A DNA stretch of 64,000 bases from Psettodes erumei (lineage: Eukaryota > Chordata > Actinopteri > Pleuronectiformes > Psettodidae), in contig JAFBJZ010000511.1 of assembly GCA_016785225.1 (NCBI GenBank), forward strand, positions 372,001 through 436,000, given 5' to 3'. This document shows positions 48,276 to 58,757 of this stretch, in pieces. A program made the position numbers and the translations under genes. How positions within the stretch are numbered: the stretch's first letter is position 1; each line of letters begins with the position of its first letter. Under the pieces are notes generated by a model. The model worked only from the letters and a program-made list of their open reading frames with translations. It ran no database searches and was not told where the DNA came from.

Positions 48276-49578
48276 GTGAGGCTGCATTTTTTTTTTTTTT
48301 TTTTTTTTGTGTGTCGAAACGCGACACGGCACACGGAACCGTAACACAACCACTCAGCTCCTCTCCTCCGCTCACGAAACACCCGCCCCCGCTCAGCCAG
48401 ACTGTCTCGGGACAGGGGAGCTCGCTGCGAATTGCATTTCAAACGGAATCCAGTAGCCGGGCCAATCGCGTGGCTCCGTGCTGTTCCCCGGGTAACGCTC
48501 CTTCAGGCCAGACAGCAGCGCTGTCGAGTGTTAATAACCCACAGTGTCATGTGACCCTCGAGCGAACGCTCTCTCCACACCATCAGCGCCGGGGGACTCA
48601 TTGCACTCTCACACATGCTGTACACAGTCGCACGCACACACACCGCCACTGTTTTAGCAACAGAAAAAAATGTCTTTGTTGCTCTCGGAGCAGTTTGCAA
48701 ATGTACAGACAGTCTGTTTAATTAAAAAGAAAAATTCAAGTTACAGCGTCTTCGGTGTGTTTCCCTTTAAGGACGCTGCCGTTCGCGCTCCGTTTGGAGA
48801 GAAGCAAGTGTGTACACATTCTCGTGACGCACGTACTCGCGCGCACACACCTGTCGACACATCCCGTTAGCGGTCGGCATTTCTCATTAGCGAGCGTGAC
48901 CGTAATGGCTGAGCCTCTAAACAGTCACCTCTAAATATATACCGAGTAAAAGCGGTCTGGTAACCGGAGAACAGGCGCATATGCGGCCACGGTTACGACT
49001 TAACACAGTGTCATGCTGCCCCCCGTCCCTTTACAATAATCCCAGTATCTCTCGTGTCAGAGGAAAGGCTTTAATTCAGGCGTGTCACCGAGGTTATCGA
49101 TGAAGACGCCACCCGCGCTGCTTCGGTGCAACCGGACGCTGCGCTCTCTGCAGTCTGTCCTCGCGGCGGGGACTCGGGATTATTGGAATTGATGTCACAA
49201 GGCCGCGGCACTCAGCAGCTCGGGTCATTTGTCAACGCCGAGTCTCCCGGGCTCATTCCCGGCGCTACCGACGCGCCTTAAGCCCCGCAAGGGTCATTTC
49301 ACTGGAGGAGCTGAATGTCGTGTCCCCCCTCCTCCTCCTCCTCCTCCTCCTCCTCGGGGGGGGAATCGCACTTTATTGGCTCCACTGAATTAAGCGGCGT
49401 TGTATTGACCTCCGCTTGCTACTCGTACGCGGAACTGCGCCCATGTTTTCATGTCCCCGAGCTCAAACGTCTCCGTTCTCCCTCTTCTGTCTGCGACGGA
49501 TGAGGTCGGTGGTCTTAAGCGTCGCACGCGGCGTGGATGTGTCTTCACCGCGTCTCGTGTTTTTCCCTTCCCCCGCAG
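48276..49578 (+). other. rere intron between coding exons 3 and 4
   Basis: A 1303-bp GT-AG intron. It contains a 20-nt poly(T) run just after the donor, a near-match X-box at 48483-48496, a short CA array near 48637 and a (CCT)n array at 49328-49355. Otherwise unique sequence. Confidence 0.85.
49328..49355. repeat. (CCT)n trinucleotide array
   Basis: About nine CCT units in the intron after coding exon 3. Confidence 0.9.
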
Positions 49579-49675
49579 ACTCCGGCCGGGAGCTGGTCAT
49601 CACCGATCCGGTGGTCAGGAGTAGAGAACTCTTCATCTCCGACTATGTGGACACTTACCATGCTGCTGCTCTCAG
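49579..49675 (+). CDS. rere: RERE coding exon 4: BAH domain, residues 182-213
   Basis: The acceptor is CCTTCCCCCGCAG and the donor is CTCAG|GTAAAA. The exon completes Asp182 and encodes SGRELVITDPVVRSRELFIS then DYVDTYHAAAL, followed by two bases of an Arg codon. The run ELFISDYVDTYHAAAL is typical of BAH domains in the RERE/MTA group and matches RERE best. It starts in phase 1 and ends in phase 2. The donor departs mildly from consensus at +5 (A instead of G). Confidence 0.97.
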
Positions 49676-51247
49676 GTAAAAACCAACAACAACAAAAACA
49701 CACACACGTACACGTACACTCTGCTGTGGCAGGAAATAGGAGCTGCGCTATAAAACGCTCGGCGTTCCTTCCTACAGGGTCCGGCATTATCGGGGCCGCT
49801 GCGGTCGCGGCGCCAGTATTTGTAGTCGAGCCAGTCCCGTTAACGTCGCTCCGCTTTTATTGTTGCATTGCGTGACTGCACAGTTGTCGCCTGTTACCTC
49901 GAACCTCCAGCTAATCCCAGCTCTGAGGCCATGAAAAAAAAAAAACCCTCCTGATTTAACTTCTTTTTTTTCAGATTTTTAGTCAGGCACTTCTTGTGGT
50001 ACCACGTGCTGCGTTTGGCATAATTTCAGTTTTCTTTATTATACCGTATACCACCGTAAAAATCCATCCTCCAAGCAGGTGCTGTTGTAATAATCTAATC
50101 GCCTGTGTTTTACTGGACACGTCGCTATAACGAAATAAGATTCTGGAGACAGAATAATAATAATTTTTTACTGTAACGTACTATATTAATCCTCGTGTAT
50201 CTGCGTTTTTTTAGTGAACAGGGGCAAGTTAGAAACAGCGCAAACCGTTGTCGTCTCTCCGTGAACCAGTTCGAAAAGACGTAACGGAAATATTTGCACC
50301 GTTCGAATAATAAGTGGCTCTGCAGCACTGGTAAATAACAGGTAAAGAAAGAGTCTGGCGCAGTTATTTCAAAGATTCATACAGCACAAATTACAGCACG
50401 CGCGCGGGGGATGTCTGGATCCTTTGCATGTATTAATAGAGCATGATTGCAGATGTGCGAGCGCGTTTTCGCCTCGCGGCTTCGCCGGGCTCTTTGATTA
50501 CCCCGAAACAGTTGTTTTTCTTAGTACGCGCCGCGACGTCGGGAGGAAGAGCTCGATTGTTTTCTTGCACCGAGGCCTGCGTCTCCTCACCCGCTCCCGG
50601 CCGAGCCGGCTCCCCGTCCTCTTTAACCCAAACCATGTGCGCGCGGCGCTCGGAGCCCCGTCCTGCAGAAACCGCCGATTTCAGGGCAAATTAGCCGCAA
50701 CTTCTCCCACACAGAGCCCCCTTTGATTTGACTCGCTCTCCGGGGCTTTAGATAAACGGGGAGGGGATTCCAGCGGGATGCGGTAATGCCGCGGTTCTCC
50801 GAAGACGAAGGCCCGCCTCGGCCCCCCGTTAATCTTTTCGCGGGGAGGGTGGAGATACCGTCCCCCCCCCCCCCGCGCGGAGGCGGCTGAGACGTGTGCT
50901 GTTTTGACAGAGCCAGACGCCGGGCTGGTGGAAACAGGAAATGGCATCAAGATGTGGCCAGAGCCTCGGCTCGCTCGGGGGTAACCGTGTATGGCGGGAA
51001 GACAAAGGGGTTCTCGTCCACACCTCCGCGGCATCTGCCACGCTCGCCTCAGCCGGCGCAGCCGAGGCGGACCTGACACGTTCAGCCGGCGTTCACGAGT
51101 TGAGCGGCTGGCAGCTGAGTCAGCGGGCGGCGTCAGGAACGAGATACCTGCCGCTGTGTTCTGTCACCTCCAATAGATGAACCGCCCCCGGCAGGCAGCC
51201 TCCAACCAGCCTCGTTAACGCGCTGTTGGTTTTTTTCTCTCTCGCAG
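49676..51247 (+). other. rere intron between coding exons 4 and 5
   Basis: A 1572-bp GT-AG intron. The segment 49980-50400 is AT-rich and includes ATACCGTATACCACCGT near 50042-50058, which resembles degenerate palindromic fish repeats; the element was not identified. The remainder is CpG-rich unique sequence. Confidence 0.85.
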
Positions 51248-51352
51248 GGGGAAGTGCAACATTTCCCATTTCTCCGACATTTTCGCTGCCAGGGAGTTCA
51301 AAGCCCGCATCGACTCCTTCTTCTACATCCTCGGATACAACCCGGAGACCAG
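51248..51352 (+). CDS. rere: RERE coding exon 5: end of BAH domain, residues 214-248
   Basis: The acceptor is TTTTTTTCTCTCTCGCAG and the donor is ACCAG|GTGAGG. The exon completes Arg214 and encodes GKCNISHFSDIFAAREFKAR then IDSFFYILGYNPET, plus two bases of Arg249. GKCNI and FFYILGYNPETRR mark the C-terminal part of the RERE BAH domain. Ile235 replaces the Val I recall in human RERE, a conservative change. The exon starts and ends in phase 2. Confidence 0.97.
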
Positions 51353-51601
51353 GTGAGGCGCTTTCTGCCCCGTCCAGTTCCACTGACGCAGCACTTTCAA
51401 CACCCCCCCCCCCCAACCCACCTACACACACACACACATCCAGCGTGCCAGAAATGCTGGGTCAACTCTGCACAACAGTGACATCCATTCCTTAACAAAG
51501 AAATGCAACTAACTCATTCCAGTTAATCTGGTGCGAGCCTTTTCTCAATTAATCATTACGTTTTTTTTCCGTCAGAGAATAGATTAAATTTATGCCTTAA
51601 G

Positions 51602-51609
51602 TGACGTCA
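51602..51609. promoter_or_regulatory. Full CRE (TGACGTCA)
   Basis: Perfect CREB/ATF palindrome about 250 bp after coding exon 5. Chance occurrence is possible. Confidence 0.25.
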
Positions 51610-52593
51610 TCAAAATTGGGTTTTTTTCCCAACCGTCATAAAAACCCTCACCATTAGCTGTGGCCGCACGGCGACGTCAGCGTGATGAGGCGACGACGGC
51701 GAGACAAGACACTGGGAGTTTTGATTGGCTTAACATACACGTCCCTAATGACACCAAATATACAGCATCACGCTAAAAAATTCCACCGACGCTTTGGGGA
51801 AAACGAGTGGGACATTTGTTTACACAGCGGCACGTAACGTGACGATGCCGTCTGCTCATCGCTGCCCACGATGATGTGGGTGCACAAAAAAAATGTTTCT
51901 AACGCGGCGTCATTATGGGGAATGAGCCGGGGAAACACCCCCACCCCCACCGCAGGATTTTATAGTTGGATGGGGCGTTTGCTGGTATTTGTCAAATTGC
52001 GTGTCAACCTTGAATTACTGATCTCTCTTTTAACGTTAACATCAAGATCAGAGCGGACAGAGTTGATCAGTTGCGTTTGAAGTCATTTGTCTGGTCAGGA
52101 TGAAAGGCCTTTTCTACAGAAGAAAGGCGCAATGAATAATGATTCGTTTCCATTTGGCTGCCGTAAGTTTCGGGATCTTCATAATGATTTACCACATTAG
52201 TTTCTCAATGTCCGGTTTGCTGTCCTGTGTATTTCAACCAGATTTTGTGTTGCACATGAAGGGGCCCTCATTCTCTTGTGACAACAACTCATGCCCGTAG
52301 TTGTGATCTCAAGTAGACTTTTCATAAATTCTTTTCCAGTTATTGCAAAACGGGTCAGCTCACCTCTGCGTAGGCGTGCTGGTCTGACTGATAAGTTTGT
52401 TTACATGCGCGGTTGTAATAGATTTTTGTCTGCCGAATTGGGGCATATATTTTCTCCCGCAGAATTTGAATTTTAGAATTTTATTCTTTTTTTTATTCAT
52501 TTGAATATTATAGAATATTTAAACGATTAATATCATTTACAGCTTTATAGATGGCTATTTTGTGTCGAGTAGAATTTTTGCAAATTGCCCCCC

Positions 52594-52634
52594 CCACCAC
52601 CCCACCACCCACCACCACCACCACCACCACCACC
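52594..52634. repeat. (CCA)n trinucleotide array
   Basis: CCA-rich run, perfect over its second half. A shorter CCA array lies at 8689-8706. Confidence 0.88.
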
Positions 52635-52995
52635 CGAACATGCACGAAAGGGAAATTCGTCGTTGCTGCGAATTAGTCGACAGTCGCTCCAGACGGGCGA
52701 AGCGTTGGGGGGGCGTTGTTATTATCCGCCGGTGGCGTTGCACGTGTTGCGGTGACAGCTGTGCTTGTTATTGGTACTGAGGGTTGCCGGTTGGGAACCC
52801 CCTCCTTCGGGGCCCCGCTCAGTCCCGGGCTTCAGCTCCCCTCCTCCCTCCCTCCCCCCTAGCTCCTGTGATCGTTTTGGTATTCTGAGCGGGGTGTCTG
52901 CAGCCTCGCAATTTCACTCTTGTTTATTATGGCGGAGACGTACGAGGAGAGATGAATTCCGTATCCTGCATGCGTGTCTCGCAGCCTGTCTGCCT

Positions 52996-52997
<2 letters not shown>

Positions 52998-53044
<47 letters not shown>

Positions 53045-53070
53045 TGTATGTGTGTTTGTGCGCGCGCGCG
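52998..53070. repeat. (GT)21 array continuing into TGTG/CGCG
   Basis: GT array 52998-53040, then GGTGTGTATGTGTG and a (CG)n run to 53070. Alternating purine-pyrimidine throughout most of its length, hence Z-DNA-prone. Confidence 0.93.
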
Positions 53071-53081
53071 CCCGCTGGTGC

Positions 53082-53183
53082 GAGGTCGCAGCACATGCTC
53101 AGTGAGCGTCTGTAGTGAAGCGAGCCGAGCTTGCGCCGCCGTACGTGCGGGCTGAGGTCACAGCACAAGCTCAGTGAGCACCT
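53082..53183. repeat. Pair of 30-bp direct repeats, 72-bp spacing
   Basis: Copies at 53082-53111 and 53154-53183 share 26 of 30 bases, including the exact core GCTCAGTGAGC. They follow directly on a (GT)n-(CG)n tract. This suggests an old 72-bp tandem duplication. Confidence 0.75.
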
Positions 53184-55667
53184 CTCCGGAGCGAATGCGC
53201 GGTTCTCCATTTTGAGCACCTAGAAATAGGTGGTGGGGGGGTGGGGGGCGGGGGAGTTTGTTCCAGCGAGCCTCGCGCGCGCAGCGTCGCCACCCAACCT
53301 TAGGGCTCGATGTCAGAAATGGACGATCTGTTCAGTCCCCGGAGGTAGGTGTGCGATCGCGTTCCCGTGCTTCACCCGGCTGCCGCTGCTGCTTGTCGGC
53401 TCGGCTCGGCTCGTCTCCGCGTCGCTGCCCGTCCGGACGGCAACACCGCGCGGCGTTCCGCGACGCTCGCTGTCACCGCCGTCGGACGGACGGCGTTCGT
53501 GTCGCGGAGGCGGGCGCGCACGTCGTGTCGGGCGGGCTGGCGGACGGACGGGCTTGTCAACCGCGGATCGCATGCCGTTACGCGCTCGCGTCGCCGCCGC
53601 CGCCGCGGAGGCACGACCGTCGCATCACGCCTTTTATTAAACACGCTGCCGCCGCCGCAGCCCCGATGAGTGCGCGGTGTTCGCGAGACAACCGCTCGTG
53701 TGCTGTTGATGACTGTGCACCCAGCGTGGTTACACGGGGGTAATAAGACCCGGAGAGGCTACCTACACCTCCACCCCCACCCCCACCCCCCACCCCCCGC
53801 GGCTCCATTTCGCGGCTCGTGTTTACAGACGGGATGACATGGCGCGTGGAGCAGCGCCGGGCTGCACACAAAGCTCAGCCGGCTCCGCCGCCGGCTGCGG
53901 CGCGCGTTACGCGCTCCTCATTACGGCGCCCCGGCACCGCGATGTTGGGTCTGTTTTCACCGCGCTGCAATTATGTCAGTGTGCCACAGACCCCCCCCCC
54001 TCTCCCCCGCGATTGGCTGGAATTGATGGAGGGGGCGGGGCTAGCCCTGATTGCGTGCACCCTTGCCCAAAGTTGACCAGACTGTTGTTGTTGTTGTTGT
54101 TGTTTGGGTTTTTAATAAGTGAGCTGGAGGAGGGCTGCGCGCCGACGTCGCGTTACGCCCGAAGCCGTCGCGTGTCTCCAGCTGGCGCTTCCATTGTTTA
54201 CTGTGTGAGGCGACGGGCTCTGAGCAGCTTGTTTGGGAGACAAAAATGACACGTCATTACCAGGCACAGCATCACAGCTAATACTTTGAGCGCAAGATGA
54301 CGCTTGATTTACATCCCGCTAATCCCTGTTAATAGCCTGCAAATGAAAATATAAGCCTCTGACTCACTGACTTTTGTAGATTTGAAATAACAACGTGCGA
54401 CTATTTTTTTTTTTTTTTTTTTTTCTGGCTGCGTCAGCATCGTTAACAAAGGTTTCGCATCCGGCGCTGCGCTCCTTCGGCAGGTCGTCCTCGGTTCGGA
54501 GTCGGCCCCCGCGACCCGGCGCGGAAACTCCCGAGAGCTCCGCGCCGCGGCACATCTGCATTCTGCCTCCTCCTCCTCCCCGCATTCCGTCGGCCGTCTG
54601 GCTCTCGGGATTTGCCAGAGGAAAACACGGCAGCCTTCAGACGCGCCGTTCTCATTCCGGGGCGCGGGGTCCTCGTTCGTCATCCTCACGGCCTCCTGCC
54701 AGACGCTCGGCGGACGGACCTGGCCGTTGTCAGGAACACGTTTGCAGAACTTTCCCTGAGTAGGAACGCAGACACACGCGTACTCAATCACTGCACTGTA
54801 TAGATAGATGTCGTGTTCTCGGAGACTACACGCAGGCATCCGTTTGTTATGACCATTCAGGATTGGAGGTGAGATATTCTGAACAAAAAGCGGTGAATTT
54901 CTTTTGTTTCCAACGTCATTCATCTCTAATAAATCCAAGGAAATAGTTTACGAGCACATTTCTCACTCGTAAAAAAACAAACAAAAAAAAACAATTCCGG
55001 CAGTTTTATTCAAGCACTGGCGCAGGAAAACCTGGTTTAAATAAGTGTTGCGCAATGGTTATGAAACCTTTTCAAATCTAATCTTCCGAGGCGCCGGTGA
55101 CGTCGGAAAACTTCCACATTTCATCTTTATCGGCGCTGCTTATTGCTTTGCGCTTCCCGCCGGCCGCTCGAGCCCCGGGCCTTTTCCGTTTAGTTTTGTC
55201 TTATCGGCGGTGAGCGTCTGCAGTAAAATCAAATGGAGCGTCGCGACACGTTCTGGAGCGGCAGGCTGTCCTGGCAGGTCCCGCTTCCCCCCCCGAGGGG
55301 GTCGCCGCTCGCCGCAGCTTGAAATCCCGTTTTTTTTGGCCTGTGCCGGCATCGTCTGTGCCAGTGGCTCTGTCGGCCGCAGTTCATAACAGTATGGATT
55401 ACCCCCTCCAATCAATCTCCCCTGTCTGAGAGGTGGTGGAGGAGGAGGAGGGGAGGTCTGCGGAGGGAGGGGAGAGGGAGCCGGGGTCATACGCGCGGCT
55501 GTCGGAGGGCTTTGCGGTCGGCGGGCCGCAGAGAAGCAGGGGGGGGGGGGCTGCGGCCTCTTAGGTTTCCGCCAGGTCCGCATGATGGAGTGCGAGCTTC
55601 CCCGGGTGCAAATCACGCTGACAGATTCTGGGCCGCCCCGCGCTCGGCTGTATGAAAATCGCCGGCT

Positions 55668-55681
55668 GTTACCTAGGCAAC
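55668..55681 (+). promoter_or_regulatory. RFX X-box (GTTACC-TA-GGCAAC)
   Basis: Exact fit to GTNRCC-N2-RGYAAC. It is the first of two X-boxes in a unique, low-repeat segment of the intron before coding exon 6. Confidence 0.55.
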
Positions 55682-55769
55682 AGGGAGGAAGGCTTTTTCA
55701 AAAGGAACATCTTGTCATTTTCTTTAATCCACTGCAGCTGGAGATTCGGAACACTATTATTAAATTGCA

Positions 55770-55783
55770 GTTGCCATGGCTAC
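55770..55783 (+). promoter_or_regulatory. RFX X-box, one mismatch (GTTGCC-AT-GGCTAC)
   Basis: The left half is exact and the right half has one mismatch (GGCTAC against RGYAAC). It lies 88 bp after the X-box ending at 55681, in the same unique segment. Confidence 0.45.
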
Positions 55784-56228
55784 CAGCGTTTGTACCGGCA
55801 GCCGTCCCGGAGGCTCTCGCCTCGCGTATCCAGGGCCAGCGCAGCCCCCCCCCCCCTTTCCTTTTAGGGGATTCTGTTTTATTGCTGCATCCGCAATATC
55901 AGGCCTGCAAATGTGCTCCGCTCAGCTCGCAGCGCAGGAGCAGTTCGCCCAGGAATGTTGCTCCTGAAACCTTTTATTCGCTTCCCCTGAATAAATCACC
56001 GGGCTCCCTGCTCACGCGCGACTCCACCGTAACCGTTTCCGCGATGAGCGTCGTAGCCGTTGACCCCATCCCCGAGCGCCCGCGATCTTGTCCCCTCCTG
56101 AACTGCTCGGCTTTCCCTTCCACCGCCCTGCTTTGAAGCTGCAGTCGGTTACGAGACCCAGTCCGATTTCACGCAGCAAATTTTTTTTTTTTTGCTTCAA
56201 CCTTCTCTTTCTCTCTCTTTCTTCTCAG

Positions 56229-56277
56229 GCGACTAAACAGCACACAAGGGGAAATCCGAGTGGGACCCAGCCACCAA
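56229..56277 (+). CDS. rere: RERE coding exon 6: BAH-ELM2 linker and ELM2 start, residues 249-265
   Basis: A 49-bp micro-sized exon with acceptor TTTCTTCTCAG and donor CAA|GTAAGT. It completes Arg249 and encodes RLNSTQGEIRVGPSHQ. GEIRVG is the conserved opening of the ELM2 domain (EGL-27 and MTA1 homology 2), which with SANT forms the HDAC1/2-binding module. It ends in phase 0. This exon is too short to be found by open-frame length and was placed by protein continuity and splice sites. Confidence 0.96.
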
Positions 56278-56879
56278 GTAAGTCACCGCGCAGTCCGCAC
56301 GTCGCCCGGCAGCTGCCCCGAGAGGGCGCTGCAGTGTCGTTACGATGGCGCCTTGTCTTCGTGATCACGCAATTGGCTGAAACTTGACAACTCATCTCAT
56401 CGAACGTCGTCGGATTCAAACAGAATGTCGATTTCTTACCGTTCGGCTTTACTTTGCCGCAGCCTCTCCCACAGAAAAGCAAGACGGCTCGATCTTTTGC
56501 GACAACAGATCATTATTTAAGATGCAATACACATAAAAAGTTTGTATCTATTTGTAAAAAAAAAAAAGCGCTGATATCTTCATCGAGTGAAGCCGGCATG
56601 GAGTACCATGCTTTCTTTTGTAGCCACATTTGCGTTGCGTTTGCAGCCGCTTTTCCTGTCCAGTTAGTCGGCGCGGCAGGAAGGGCAGACGGTCGTCTGA
56701 GCAGCGCGCCCAGCGCCTTGTGTTGAGATATGACCGCGGGCGACCGTAACTCGTCCCCCGCTCGGCCGCGCGGCGACGGGTTGATGACATCTGGACGAAA
56801 GCTGGCATTTCGTCGGGGCCCGCGTGCTATTTGTAGCGTGACACCATCTGTCCCTCTCTTTCTCCCCGGACCTAATTAG
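56278..56879 (+). other. rere intron between coding exons 6 and 7
   Basis: A 602-bp GT-AG intron. A CTCF-like motif lies 38 bp after the donor, at 56316-56330. Nothing else is recognised. Confidence 0.85.
56316..56330 (+). promoter_or_regulatory. CTCF-like site (CCCCGAGAGGGCGCT)
   Basis: The ten 3' positions fit AGRKGGCRSY exactly, with two mismatches in the first five. It lies just inside the 602-bp intron after coding exon 6. Confidence 0.3.
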
Positions 56880-57004
56880 GCCAAGCTCCCAGAGCTGCAG
56901 CCTTTCCCCTCCCCTGGTGGCCACGCCGTGACCGAGAATGAGGAGCTGGTCTGGATGCCGGGGGTCAACGACTGTGACCTCCTCATGTACCTCAGAGCTG
57001 CAAG
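56880..57004 (+). CDS. rere: RERE coding exon 7: ELM2 domain, residues 266-306
   Basis: The exon follows the acceptor ending CCTAATTAG and runs to the donor GCAAG|GTGAGC. It encodes AKLPELQPFPSPGGHAVTEN then EELVWMPGVNDCDLLMYLRA and Ala306, plus two bases of Arg307. VWMPG and DCDLLMYLRAAR are diagnostic of the ELM2 domain in RERE. The pyrimidine tract (TCCCTCTCTTTCTCCCC) lies about 11 nt from the AG, with a branch-point-like CTAAT immediately before it, so this acceptor is slightly unusual. The preceding intron is only 602 bp. Confidence 0.97.
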
Positions 57005-57951
57005 GTGAGCCCCGACGCGCGCGCAGGAGGGCGGACCCTTTCCAGCCCGAACCGCCGGAAAGCTCTCGCTCGGGTCGGAGGCGCGAGATTCCCCGAACTG
57101 CGGAGCGCGGCTGCGGGAATTCAGTCCTCAAACGTATGAAGACGTCCATGTCCCGTCCTCCGTCAGAGTAATAACGAGAATACATGCATTTATAGCTGGA
57201 AGCCCGCGCAGCGGCTTTTGTCCGCGCCGCAGCTTTGTTGCTGCGTTCAAACACCGCTCGTTAATCCCACGCTCCGTCGGGGCGCGGGTTCACGCGATGA
57301 GCTCCTTCACCGGCCGTCCCGCGTTCGCACATGAAAGAGTGTCTGGTTTAAGGGCCGCGATTAATCACAGTCCGTCGCCGCAGCATGCGGCGTGGCGGAA
57401 ATCGCACCGAAGCCGGTTTTCCTCCATCGGGTTTTGTTTTGTTTTTTTCAGGCTCAGCAGCGTCGCGTAGGCGAGGATTATTACACGCGTTAAGACCCTG
57501 CTCGGTAAATGTTTTTCTTCTTCCTCTTCCTGCCGGATCAAGCGTGCTTACCGGGGAACATCAAATGAGCTTTTTTTTTTTTTTACCACAAAACCCTTTG
57601 ATTGAAGTGTCGTAAAGGCGGTTGTTAATTTACGCCTCCGGCCGGCCTCCGACGCTTCTCGCTCCGTTGCCATAATTCACCGTTCGCGGCTCCGCGCTCC
57701 TTTCTGACAGCTGCAGCTAACGGTTATTTTTCACTTCGCAACTTAACGCGCTAGTTATTTTCTCACTTTAATCGATCGATTTGAGCTCAAAGGCGTCAGA
57801 TAAAGCCCGGAAGGTAACGTCGTCGGATGTCGTCCACGCCCGGGAAAAATGATTCAACCCGCTGTAAAAGAAGGCCTGGGGTAATTGCGTAATTGTGCGC
57901 TCGCTCGGCGTCTCTCCCTAACCGTGACCCCCGTCTGCCTGGTGTTCGCAG
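57005..57951 (+). other. rere intron between coding exons 7 and 8
   Basis: A 947-bp GT-AG intron. CpG-rich unique sequence with a short poly(T) run near 57570-57583. No other element was recognised. Confidence 0.85.
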
Positions 57952-58051
57952 GAGCATGGCCGCCTTCGCTGGGATGTGCGACGGAGGCTCCACGGAAGAC
58001 GGGTGTCTGGCGGCCTCTCGGGACGACACTACATTAAATGCACTTAACACT
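57952..58051 (+). CDS. rere: RERE coding exon 8: ELM2 domain, residues 307-340
   Basis: The acceptor is GTGTTCGCAG and the donor is AACACT|GTAAGT. The exon completes Arg307 and encodes SMAAFAGMCDGGSTEDGCLA then ASRDDTTLNALNT. This is the RERE ELM2 helical region; MAAFAGMCDGGS is highly characteristic. It ends in phase 0. The Leu in DGCLAASRDD replaces the Val I recall in human RERE. Confidence 0.97.
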
Positions 58052-58175
58052 GTAAGTGAATCAAGAGGAGGGAAAAAAAAAAGTCCATTTTGAATTTCAG
58101 GTGTTTCGCTCTGAGCTCGGCTGAGATGCAGATGTGCGGCGAAGGGTGACGGCGAGGCTCCTGAGCCTGTTAGAG

Positions 58176-58211
<36 letters not shown>

Positions 58212-58757
58212 ACACTCGTGGAAAACCCCAGCCTGGGTAGCTTCCTATACATTAGGTGTAATGAGAGCGTCGGCATCCACAATGAATGCAGAGGAATCGA
58301 GCACGAGAGAAGAGATTAGAATCATCGCAAGCCAGGGCATTTATATTCTGACTCCATAAACTGGAAAATTAACATAGCGGGCGGGTCACTGTCTCTCAAC
58401 CTTCCGCCCGATTTGCAATTCCGATGAGCGCCGCTTGTTTATTCTCCGGGGGAGATCGCCGGCGCGCCGCCTGTGTCACCCAGCCTGAATGTGACACGCG
58501 GTTTAAAAGCAGCGCAGCGGTCGCCTTTGTCGCCGCGTTTGTTTATCTCCAGGCTGGTGCCTTTTTTTTTTTTTTTGCATTCCTCCTCCCCTTCTGCTGA
58601 GATTTCTAATAAAAGTTCTAATAAAAAAATCAGATTAAATTACACATGAGCTGACAGGAATGTGTCACACACACACACACACACACGTGTTGCTGTGACC
58701 ATCTTTGAATCCACTCGTGCTGATGTGTTTTTGTTTTTTTTTCGTGCGTGTCCACAG
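58052..58757 (+). other. rere intron between coding exons 8 and 9
   Basis: A 706-bp GT-AG intron. It contains CA arrays at 58176-58215 and 58667-58686 and a poly(T) run at 58562-58576. No other element was recognised. Confidence 0.85.
58176..58215. repeat. (AC)n microsatellite
   Basis: AC array with one interruption, in the 706-bp intron before coding exon 9. Confidence 0.93.

Larger units (their letters stand above)
55555..55830. promoter_or_regulatory. Candidate intronic enhancer with paired X-boxes
   Basis: A unique segment of about 275 bp, free of the microsatellites that fill the surrounding intron. It carries the X-boxes at 55668 and 55770 and the TAAT/ATTA-type stretch ACTATTATTAAATTGC between them. 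RFX factors act in neural and ciliated tissues, which would fit a RERE enhancer. Conservation was not tested. Confidence 0.35.
51353..56228 (+). other. rere intron between coding exons 5 and 6
   Basis: A 4876-bp GT-AG intron. It holds a full CRE (51602-51609), AT-rich sequence at 52450-52570, a (CCA)n run at 52594-52634, a (GT)n array at 52998-53040 followed by a 30-bp direct repeat pair, CpG-dense sequence at 53350-53700, (TTG)n at 54084-54104, poly(T) at 54404-54424 and a candidate enhancer with two X-boxes at 55555-55830. Confidence 0.85.

Noticed and set aside
54309..54938. Minus-strand open frame of 209 codons
   Set aside because: No domain is recognised; it lies in a CpG-rich intron and includes a Lys run from a poly(T) tract.
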